DNA of 64,000 nucleotides, from NCBI GenBank assembly GCA_017983495.1, contig JAGOBH010000001.1:248001-312000 (forward strand). Reading direction: 5' to 3'. The translations under genes and the position numbers were made by a program. Below, piece after piece: positions 19,123-25,995 of this stretch. Each line of letters begins with the position of its first letter. The stretch's first letter is position 1. The notes under the pieces were generated by a model. It saw only the letters and a program-made list of their open reading frames with translations. It had not been told where the DNA came from and made no database searches. This DNA comes from Pyrinomonadaceae bacterium. GTDB taxonomy: Bacteria; Acidobacteriota; Blastocatellia; Pyrinomonadales; Pyrinomonadaceae.

Positions 19123-20646
19123 TCAACTAACCTCCGAGCTCAGCCCCGTCGCCGCCGACATTACTTTTTCGGGTGTGGCCGTGCTGCGTGTGAATTCGCC
19201 TGTAACGCGGCCTTCGTGAAGGACGATGACGCGGTCCGAGAGCCCCAAAACCTCGGGCAGCTCCGACGAGACAAGCACGATCGCCATGCCCGCTTTGGCC
19301 AGACGGTTGATCTCGGCATAGATCTCCTGTTTTGCCCCGACGTCGATGCCGCGGGTCGGTTCGTCCAGAAACAGCACTTTCGGGTTGGTCAGCAGCCATT
19401 TACCGAGCACGACCTTTTGCTGATTGCCGCCCGAGAGAGTGCCGGCGACGGTCAGCGGCGAATTTGCCTTGATCCGAAGGCTTTTCATCGGCCCACCCGC
19501 GGCTATCGTTTCGCGTGTCCGGTTGGTCAAAAATCGCCCCGAGATGTGCCTCAGCCCGGCTAGCGTCATATTATCCAATATCGTTTGTTCGAGTATCAGC
19601 CCGAACCGCTTGCGGTCCTCGGTGACGAACCCGATGCCGCTGGCGATGGCGTCCGCCGGCGAAGCGATCGTCGTCTCACGCCCGAGCACCTTTATCTTTC
19701 GCCAACATCTGCCAGGCCACGCGCCGAATATCGCCATCAGCAGCTCCGAGCGTCCGGCGCCCATCAGCCCCGCGATCCCGAGCACCTCACCCTGCCGTAC
19801 CGAAAACCCGACGTCCGCGACCAGAGCCTTGTCCGGCACGTCCACCGAAAGCGCTGTCAATCCGGTCACCTCAAACGCCGTTTCGCCAAATTCGTGCTCC
19901 GGCTTTGGGAAAATATCGCCGACCTCGCGTCCGACCATTGCCGCGATGACCTTGTCTTTGGTCAGCTCGGCGGCGGCGTGCGTCCCGACCGTCTTGCCGT
20001 CGCGCAGCACCGTGATGGTGTCACTCATCTTAAAGACCTCGTCGAGCTTGTGCGAGATATAGATCATCCCGACGCCGCGGGTTCTGAGCTCGGCGAGAAT
20101 GTTGAAGAGAGTTTCGACCTCTGATTCCGTCAGTGCGGCCGTCGGTTCGTCGAGCACTAGGAGGCGTGCGTCTTTCGAGAGAGCCTTGGCGATCTCGACG
20201 AGCTGCTGCTGGCCGATGCCGAGGCTGCCGACCTGGACTCGCGGGTCGATGTCCAGATTGAGGTCGCGGAGCAGGTTCGACGCCTTGTGATAAAGCTCGG
20301 ACCAATTGATAACGCCAAACGTCGCGGGCTCTTTGCCCAAAAAGATGTTCTCGCCGACCGTCAGCTCCTTGACCAGCGACAGCTCCTGAAAAATGATCGA
20401 GACGCCCGCGTTTTCCGAATCGCGGATCGTCTTAAAATCGCGCACCTCACCGTCGATGACGATGTCGCCGTGATACGTGCCGTGCGGATAGACGCCCGAC
20501 AGCACCTTCATCAACGTCGATTTGCCGGCACCGTTCTCACCGACCAGCGAGTGAAACTCACCCGGATCGAGCGTAAAACTCACCCCGTCAAGGGCCTTGA
20601 CCCCAGGAAACTCCTTGACGATCTCCCGCATTTCAAGCAGAGCCAT
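19123..20646 (-). CDS. xylG: Sugar ABC transporter ATPase (XylG type)
   Basis: A double-cassette ATPase (about 507 residues) of the carbohydrate-uptake-2 class. Cassette 1 has Walker A GENGAGKST, signature LGIGQQQLVEIAKAL and Walker B LLVLDEPTAALT. Cassette 2 has the usual degenerate Walker A GLMGAGRSE, signature LSGGNQQKVVLGKWLL and FLDEPTRGIDVG. It powers the permease encoded just downstream. The frame is open to a TTG at 20664, but ATG 20646 (MALLEMREIVKEFPGV) fits the family. The periplasmic binding protein that completes such importers is absent from both flanks. Confidence 0.87.
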   Translation of the reverse strand: MALLEMREIVKEFPGVKALDGVSFTLDPGEFHSLVGENGAGKSTLMKVLSGVYPHGTYHGDIVIDGEVRDFKTIRDSENAGVSIIFQELSLVKELTVGENIFLGKEPATFGVINWSELYHKASNLLRDLNLDIDPRVQVGSLGIGQQQLVEIAKALSKDARLLVLDEPTAALTESEVETLFNILAELRTRGVGMIYISHKLDEVFKMSDTITVLRDGKTVGTHAAAELTKDKVIAAMVGREVGDIFPKPEHEFGETAFEVTGLTALSVDVPDKALVADVGFSVRQGEVLGIAGLMGAGRSELLMAIFGAWPGRCWRKIKVLGRETTIASPADAIASGIGFVTEDRKRFGLILEQTILDNMTLAGLRHISGRFLTNRTRETIAAGGPMKSLRIKANSPLTVAGTLSGGNQQKVVLGKWLLTNPKVLFLDEPTRGIDVGAKQEIYAEINRLAKAGMAIVLVSSELPEVLGLSDRVIVLHEGRVTGEFTRSTATPEKVMSAATGLSSEVS

Positions 20647-20811
20647 AAGTGTATTTTCAGCCAATTATCAAGCCGATTTTACACGCTCCGAACCGCTTTT
20701 CCAAAACGACCGTACGTCTCCGTCCGAAATCGATCCCGAACCGCGAAAGAAATTTTGGTATCGGCAATGCTGAAGAGAAACAAAAGAAATTTTAACCGCA
20801 GGTCAACGCGG

Positions 20812-21007
20812 ATGACTAGAAAAGCCTCCTACCGCTCGCCCCGGCTGGAACAAGGATTATCCACGCTTGCGGATACTAACCGTCGAAGATTTGCTGAACT
20901 GCAAAACGGTTGATCTGCTTCCGAATTTGCTAATCTATAAAAAGGCGGAAAAGATTGCGTTTGAGAACGATGATCAAGGATCGTTAATATTTGAAATGGA
21001 GGCCTAA
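20812..21007 (+). pseudogene. 3' remnant of a DNA methyltransferase gene
   Basis: The translation YPRLRILTVEDLLN...KTVDL, then NLLIYKKAEKIAF, ending LIFEMEA-stop, matches the C-terminus encoded at 25110-25276. The first part (ASYRSP) is in a different frame, so one frameshift lies near 20840-20857. The rest of the gene is missing. Its TAA overlaps the ATG of the next gene (TAATG), suggesting an ancestral coupled operon. Confidence 0.78.
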
Positions 21008-22092
21008 TGCCGAGGAGCGTACCGCATTTATCCCGAGAGTTGCTTTATAGACTGAGCACGACCGAAGGCTTGTCAAACGAGAAGATCGCCCAGGTCGTTG
21101 GTGTCTCGCCGAAAACCGTATCCCGCCGACTCGTATCCTATGGGATCAAGATTCCGAAGCCTCGCTGGTCTAAGATCATCCTTGATGACGAATCGCTCCG
21201 TCAGGCTTACGTGACCGAAGGCTTATCAGTTGGCAAAACTGCTTTGAGATTTGGGGTTTCTGTCACCGTAGTGAAGCGGGAGTTTAAGCGGATCGGGATC
21301 GAGATCCGAAAGCCCGACTATAAGGGGCCGACGATCGACCGCGAAACCCTTGCCCGACTTTATATCTCCGAAGGACTTTCGGGCGAAGACCTCGCCAAGG
21401 CTTTCGGGATCGGCAGAAACAAAATGTATGGCCTACTCAAGGAACTTGGGTTAAGCCGGCGGCCCGGCTACTTTGACAGCGGCAGGCCGCATAAACCGAA
21501 GGGCCCACGACCTCAGTTTATCGACCCCGACATTCTCTATCAGCTTCACGTAACCGAAAAACGCTCGCCTTTCCAGATCGCAGAGATCCTCGGCGTCGGC
21601 AGGTCCGCCGTATATCGCCGGTTGCACAAATGCGGCATTAAGCTGCCGCAAAGCGAATATCTTCCTAAACGCCCGCGCCGCCCGATAAAGCTTCCGCCCG
21701 GAATCAACCGCGATACTATTTATCAACTTCACGTTATCGAAAGACGCTCGCCCGAGGCTATCTCGAAAATACTCGGCGTCGGCGACGGCCTTATCTACCG
21801 ATCGCTCAACGAATGGGGGTTAAAAATACCTCGTAGCCAGTACTCTACAAAACGAAAATTCACCCCGAGAGCAAAGGTCTATTTGGATGCAGAACCGCTG
21901 AAGTACATGTATCACGAACAGAAACTTTCGGCCCGGGAGATTGCCGAAAATCTCGGCATCCCAAGAGCCTCCGTCGTTCGCGAGATCTGCCGCCACGGCC
22001 TAAACAAACGACTCTACAAGGAAAAATGGGCAGAAGAAGCCCGAAAGCCTTTTGCATTCCGCGTCGTTAAAAAACGTCATCCGGCTAGGTGA
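21007..22092 (+). CDS. Protein of six tandem helix-turn-helix units
   Basis: A 361-residue basic protein that is nearly all repeat. Units begin near residues 10, 61, 112, 174, 235 and 295, each with the pattern LYxLxxxEgLSxxxIAxxLGVgxxxVxRxLxxxGI, a three-helix HTH like those of resolvase or sigma-4 domains. Periods are 51, 51, 62, 61 and 60 residues, with Pro/Lys/Arg-rich linkers (KGPRP, KRPRRPIKLPPG). No catalytic domain is visible. GGAGG lies four bases before the ATG, inside the end of the methylase remnant, and start and stop overlap as TAATG. It should bind a long DNA site or several sites at once. The family is not one I recognise; a regulator or specificity partner of the lost methylase is possible. 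Confidence 0.8.
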   Translation: MPRSVPHLSRELLYRLSTTEGLSNEKIAQVVGVSPKTVSRRLVSYGIKIPKPRWSKIILDDESLRQAYVTEGLSVGKTALRFGVSVTVVKREFKRIGIEIRKPDYKGPTIDRETLARLYISEGLSGEDLAKAFGIGRNKMYGLLKELGLSRRPGYFDSGRPHKPKGPRPQFIDPDILYQLHVTEKRSPFQIAEILGVGRSAVYRRLHKCGIKLPQSEYLPKRPRRPIKLPPGINRDTIYQLHVIERRSPEAISKILGVGDGLIYRSLNEWGLKIPRSQYSTKRKFTPRAKVYLDAEPLKYMYHEQKLSAREIAENLGIPRASVVREICRHGLNKRLYKEKWAEEARKPFAFRVVKKRHPAR

Positions 22093-22137
22093 AAAAACTA
22101 AGGAACCACTCAGCAAGCTTTTGCCGCGAACGGAGTA

Positions 22138-22417
22138 AGCCCTTTGAAACGGGCTAGGGATCATTGAGCACGCAATAACCACGCCCTACGGCAATAGCAC
22201 TGGCCGATCCTTGAGGCCAGAACGAGCGTGGCTATTTGTCGCGAGGACGCGGTAAGGCGGCTAAAGCCGCCTAAATTCGATCGACCGCTGCATTTTCCTA
22301 ATAGGCGCGGTAATTTGAGTCTCCAGGTTCTTCGTCGCGTCGCGACGCCGTGAATGTAGCCGTGGGTGAAAACCCACGGTCGAGCGAACGAACGAACCCC
22401 GTCGCGTCAGCGACGGG
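22138..22417. repeat. Cluster of REP-like palindromes
   Basis: Six compact palindromes lie within 280 bases: AGCCC/GGGCT (22138-22155), CTGGCC/GGCCAG (22200-22220), AGGCGGCT/AGCCGCCT (22255-22272), CGTCGCG/CGCGACG (22333-22347), CCGTGGGT-gaaa-ACCCACGG (22360-22379) and CCCGTCGC-gtca-GCGACGGG (22398-22417). Tight GC stems with 1-4-base loops look like REP/BIME elements that RAYT transposases mobilise. No RAYT gene is in the window. The rest of 22093-22540 holds no gene I can support. Confidence 0.7.
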
Positions 22418-22540
22418 TGAACATTGCTTGATCCGAATTCAACCGTCGCTGACGTTGGCGGTTATGACAGCTCCGGCCGCACCGATTTTCCTCTTGCCAA
22501 TTTTTACTGAATAGTGCTACATTTTCCGTCAGAACTTCCC

Positions 22541-22699
22541 ATGAACACTCTTAACTACGACGACAGCCTAAAGATCTTACGGGACGATATCAGGGACGAG
22601 ACCGTCGATCTCGTTTATCTTGAACCGCCGTTTAATTCGAACCTCAATTACAAAGTGATCTTCGAAGTCGAGCCCGGTTCCGAGGCGAATACGATTTAG
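22541..22699 (+). pseudogene. 5' fragment of a DNA methyltransferase gene (copy A)
   Basis: The product MNTLNYDDSLKILRDDI...VDLVYLEPPFNSNLNYKVIF is the N-terminus of a beta-class DNA methyltransferase. The catalytic DPPF is changed to EPPF, and the frame stops after about 52 codons. It closely resembles the fragment at 23354. The AUG at 22541 matches the start of that copy; the upstream in-frame ATG at 22514 is unlikely. Confidence 0.82.
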
Positions 22700-22711
22700 C
22701 CGAGGGAATTT

Positions 22712-23305
22712 ATGACTATGAGATATTCCATTCTAGTGTTGATCTTTACAATTTGCGTGATCGGCCTAACTGTCAAAGCCCAATCGCGACCCGAAACAAA
22801 TTGGCGCGACGTTGAACCAAAAACGGTAACGCTGTATTCGCGGATCAAGTATATTGATGAGTACAAGGGGTATGGTAAATCGGCGTTTAGCTTTAAGAAC
22901 GACGTACGGAGCGACGTTGGGCAGAAAATTACGGGCAACAATTACGAACTCCAATATGGCAGTATCAATTTGGACCACGATAGCGATTGGTTCAAGGTTA
23001 GTATGGGGACAGACGATTGCAGCCGAATTAAAGACTTAGGCGAGTTGAATTGGTCAGGCATTTTCGATGTTCCTTATTTGCCAGCAAGCCCTGAGCCGCG
23101 ACATGGTGTTCGCATGCCGTCGAAGACAGAGACGTTTGAAGAATCCTCCGGTGGCCAAGTCACCAAAGTTGTTGTCGGGCATATCTACGTTGTGCATTCC
23201 AAAGATTCCGATTCCGATTTCTACACGCTGTTTCGTGTGGACAAACTGGTGCCAAGCGACGAAGTTACGATCTCATGGAAAGTTGTGCCTTCGCCAGAAA
23301 AATAG
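22712..23305 (+). CDS. Secreted protein of unknown function
   Basis: I do not recognise this 197-residue protein. It has a signal peptide (MTMRYSILVLIFTICVIGLTVKAQS, cut near AQS) and a soluble domain rich in Tyr and Asp, without repeats or visible catalytic motifs. Composition is more AT-rich than the core genes. It lies between two 5' fragments of the same methylase family, so it may be cargo inserted there. A second ATG six bases downstream could be the start; GAGGG precedes both. Confidence 0.65.
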   Translation: MTMRYSILVLIFTICVIGLTVKAQSRPETNWRDVEPKTVTLYSRIKYIDEYKGYGKSAFSFKNDVRSDVGQKITGNNYELQYGSINLDHDSDWFKVSMGTDDCSRIKDLGELNWSGIFDVPYLPASPEPRHGVRMPSKTETFEESSGGQVTKVVVGHIYVVHSKDSDSDFYTLFRVDKLVPSDEVTISWKVVPSPEK

Positions 23306-23353
23306 TCGACTTAGCAAGAGCTCGAAAGTGTTATAGCCCGTAACTTTGATCCG

Positions 23354-23701
23354 ATGAACACTCTTTACTACGGCGACAACCTAAAGATCTTGCGGGACTA
23401 CATCAAAGACGAGTCCGTCGATCTCATCTATCTTGACCCGCCCTTTAACAGCAACCGCAATTACAACGTACTGTTTCGCAACGAGACCGGCACCGACAGC
23501 GAATCGCAGATCACGGCGTTCGAAGACACATGGCACTGGAATCTCGCCGCCGAGCATACATACAGCGAACTGATAAACGAACCCGATCAGGTCGGCCGCA
23601 TGGTCGAAGCCTTTCGCCAGTTCATCGGCAACAACCAGATGATGGCCTATCTCTTCATGATGGCCGTCCGCCGTCACTTTAATATGGGTTTCGTGATGTA
23701 A
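23354..23701 (+). pseudogene. 5' fragment of a DNA methyltransferase gene (copy B)
   Basis: The product starts MNTLYYGDNLKILRDYI and has the intact catalytic motif DLIYLDPPFNSN, then TAFEDTWHWNLAAEHTY and a helix ending MMAYLFMMAVR. Family similarity stops near residue 107 and the frame ends in HFNMGFVM. The remainder of the catalytic domain (SAM-binding motif, target recognition) is missing. A matching 3' end occurs at 24930-25276, after two unrelated genes. Confidence 0.84.
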
Positions 23702-23720
23702 TGTAAAATAGCAAAAGCCT

Positions 23721-24155
23721 ATGTCCATCACACAAGAGGAATTTGATTATTTGATCAAACAGGAGAAGGTCTTCGATGATCTTGATCCGATTGAATTAGC
23801 CCCTGCTCCGATGGAATGGACGCGCTCACTCACCGCACCTGAAACAAAGGAGAAATTCCTACTTGATTTCTTTCGTTCAGGTTTTGAATTGACCAAGTAC
23901 ACGTACAATAAGCGGTTTCGACAAACTGTAATCCTTGTTAGGTACGACAGCACTGGGCGCCACACAAACCCTGACGGCGTGACATTTACCGGGTCGCACG
24001 TTCATTTATATCGCGAAGGATTTAATGACAAATTTGCGTTTCCCATTTCTGAGTTGGGTGTCGATCAGAATGATAGAATGAATGTTGTTCTTGAGAAATT
24101 ATTGGCATATTGTAATGTTACATCGAGACCGATAGTCACACCGCCCCTTTATTAG
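23721..24155 (+). CDS. DUF6978-like protein
   Basis: A 144-residue soluble protein. The text KEKFLLDFFRSGFELTKYTY, then ILVRYDSTGRHTNPDG and SHVHLYREGFNDKFAFPI, recalls the family I know as DUF6978, small proteins with H-NPDG and HIHLY-EG-D-A motifs; the assignment is from memory. It starts 20 bases after the broken methylase and ends three bases before a DUF1828 gene, so the two form a unit. Base composition is clearly more AT-rich than in flanking core genes, suggesting transfer. Function unknown; a toxin-antitoxin or defence pair is plausible. Confidence 0.6.
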   Translation: MSITQEEFDYLIKQEKVFDDLDPIELAPAPMEWTRSLTAPETKEKFLLDFFRSGFELTKYTYNKRFRQTVILVRYDSTGRHTNPDGVTFTGSHVHLYREGFNDKFAFPISELGVDQNDRMNVVLEKLLAYCNVTSRPIVTPPLY

Positions 24156-24158
24156 GCC

Positions 24159-24929
24159 ATGGATTGCGAAAAAATAATTAGCGATTATCTTAGTTGGATA
24201 AGAGACAATACCATCCTTAGATCGATGTCGGATGGGAATGCGTGCGCTGTTTCGACGCCATTCCTTGATCGCCACAATGATCACGTCGAAGTCTATCTGA
24301 CTAAAAGTAACGGCAATATTCGAATTTCGGATCAAGGATACACTATAGCGGATCTTAAGATGTCTGGCTTCGAGGTAAGCACTCCGAAGCGGGAGCAGAT
24401 ACTCAAGACCACACTAAATGGTTTTGGCGTTCACATCGGCGAACAGAATGAACTCTATGTCGACGCCAATCAACATAGTGTTGGGCAAAAAAAGCACTAT
24501 TTGCTTCAGGCAATTATCGCGGTTAACGACATGTTCAACCTGGCGCAGGAAACTGTCTATTCGCTCTTCAAAGAAGACGTTGAGGCTTATTTGCGGGCGA
24601 ATAATGTCGTCTTTTCCAAAGATATCAAGCTAACTGGCAAGAGCGGTTTCGACCACAATATCGATTTTTTGATTCCCCAGTCTGCAACTTACCGGGAGCG
24701 ATTGATTAAAGCGGTAAACACACCGAAGAAAGACCCGATAATGTCGGCGATCATGGCGTTTACCGATATCGAGCAAGCAAGGGAAACTCCAACTAAGCAG
24801 TTTGTTATTTACAACGATAGTGAAAGAAATGTTTCTGGCGACGTTATCAATGCAATGGTAAATTACGATATCGAGCCAATCCCATGGAGCCATCGGCAAG
24901 AACATCTTGGCGCCTTTTCCCTAAATTAG
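24159..24929 (+). CDS. DUF1828/DUF1829 protein
   Basis: A 256-residue protein with DUF1828 at the N-terminus (CAVSTPFLDRHNDHVEVYL, then GNIRISDQGYTIADLKMSGF) and DUF1829 in the second half (SGFDHNIDFLIP, then FVIYNDSERNVSGDVINAM). Members are found in Firmicutes and phage or mobile contexts and lack an assigned activity. The gene follows the DUF6978-like gene by three bases, without a clear ribosome-binding site, so translation is probably coupled. Its 3' end abuts the remaining 3' part of a methylase gene, in a different frame. It is AT-rich like its partner. Confidence 0.78.
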   Translation: MDCEKIISDYLSWIRDNTILRSMSDGNACAVSTPFLDRHNDHVEVYLTKSNGNIRISDQGYTIADLKMSGFEVSTPKREQILKTTLNGFGVHIGEQNELYVDANQHSVGQKKHYLLQAIIAVNDMFNLAQETVYSLFKEDVEAYLRANNVVFSKDIKLTGKSGFDHNIDFLIPQSATYRERLIKAVNTPKKDPIMSAIMAFTDIEQARETPTKQFVIYNDSERNVSGDVINAMVNYDIEPIPWSHRQEHLGAFSLN

Positions 24930-25276
24930 ATATTTCGGGCAAAGCAAAGCGTGTAATGGTCTCAATAAAAGGCGGGCAGATCGTTAGCGTCGCCCAAACC
25001 CGCGACCTCGGCCACGTCATCGACCGCGAAAACGCCGCAATCGGTGTCTTCCTCACGCTGCCCCCCCCAACCAAACCGATGATCGAAGAAGCAGTAGAAA
25101 AAGGCTTTTACCACTCGCCCGGCCGGAAAAAAGATTATCCAAGATTGCAGATCTTAACCGTCGAAGACCTACTAAACGGCAAAACCGTCGATCTCCCGCC
25201 GAATTTGCAGACTTTTAAGCAAGCCGGAAAGATAGACAAGGAAAGTGATACTCAGCCGGCATTCGGGTTTGAATAA
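24930..25276 (+). pseudogene. 3' fragment of a DNA methyltransferase gene
   Basis: The frame encodes KRVMVSIKGGQIVSVAQTRD, then IGVFLTLPPPTKPMIEEAVE, YPRLQILTVEDLL and a final TFKQAGK, the C-terminal part of site-specific methyltransferases in which a ypriQilT(V/I)eelL segment is typical. There is no start of its own; it is the tail of the gene whose head is probably at 23354. Confidence 0.8.
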
Positions 25277-25336
25277 ATAGGTCGGTCGGTGCGACTTTGG
25301 ATCAGGCTCTTTGTTTAACTTTAAGGGAGAATAGAT

Positions 25337-25483
25337 ATGCAAGAATGGGAATATTGGGTTGAGGAAACCAGTTACAATCCAGAGGATGACCTAAGCAGAC
25401 TTGGAGCGTCCGGATGGGAACTTGTAGCAGTTGTGTTTTCGGAAGGCATCTATAGGTTATTTTTTAAGCGACCTAGATATTAA
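25337..25483 (+). CDS. Small DUF4177-like protein
   Basis: A 48-residue protein with an initial WEYWVEE strand, then LSRLGASGWELVAVVF and a final YRLFFKRPRY. This is the pattern of DUF4177-like small proteins (WEY..., LN-LG--GWELV, FKRP). AAGGGAGA lies seven bases before the ATG, a strong start signal. It follows the methylase 3' fragment by 60 bases. Function unknown. Confidence 0.75.
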   Translation: MQEWEYWVEETSYNPEDDLSRLGASGWELVAVVFSEGIYRLFFKRPRY

Positions 25484-25505
25484 CTCGGTTACGAATTACG
25501 GAAAT

Positions 25506-25727
25506 ATGACGGAATACAACTTTCACAAATCAGACAATCAATACGTCGGAACGACATCCGGGAACAGTCCTCAGGCGGCATTCTGTCACTTTCTACGAAT
25601 GACAACTCTCGAAAATATAAATGAGAGCGAGATCGACGTCGAGCCGGTTGGTGATGGAGGGTTTCGCGGTGTGTATCAGGACGACGTATTCATTTTAAGA
25701 CCCGTACCGCCCGTTGAAACTACCTGA
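25506..25727 (+). CDS. Small protein of unknown function
   Basis: A 73-residue product (MTEYNFHKSDNQYVGTTSGN ... VFILRPVPPVETT) with no recognised domain. The frame is open back to 25431, where it would overlap the preceding small gene; ATG 25506, 22 bases after that gene's stop, is the likely start. Coding status rests on position and an unbroken frame only. Confidence 0.45.
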   Translation: MTEYNFHKSDNQYVGTTSGNSPQAAFCHFLRMTTLENINESEIDVEPVGDGGFRGVYQDDVFILRPVPPVETT

Positions 25728-25995
25728 GACGTGCGGAAGCACTCGGCACGAATTGGTCTGAATTCATGTTTGGTGCCCACCCTGGGATTCTTGTCCGCGC
25801 TTTACTTTTCATTCCTGACATTCTCCTGCCTTTTGCCGGAGATGAGTGAATATAGAAAACAATGACGAGCTGCGGACTCAGAGTTTTAGCTTTAATGCCC
25901 GCTCTCGATCGGTAAATTGCGGCCTTTGATCGGCAGGACGTCAAAGGCCGCCTCCCAGCAGCCCCCTGACGCAGGCGGTACTGACAAAAACTCTC

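Noticed and set aside
20287..20913. 208-codon plus-strand frame running into the methylase remnant
   Set aside because: Most of it is antisense to xylG; only its last ~35 codons coincide with the frameshifted remnant.
25720..25944. 74-codon minus-strand frame in the gap before the AAA ATPase
   Set aside because: It is basic and low in complexity, has no ribosome-binding site, and overlaps the end of the gene at 25506. I see nothing else in 25728-25995.
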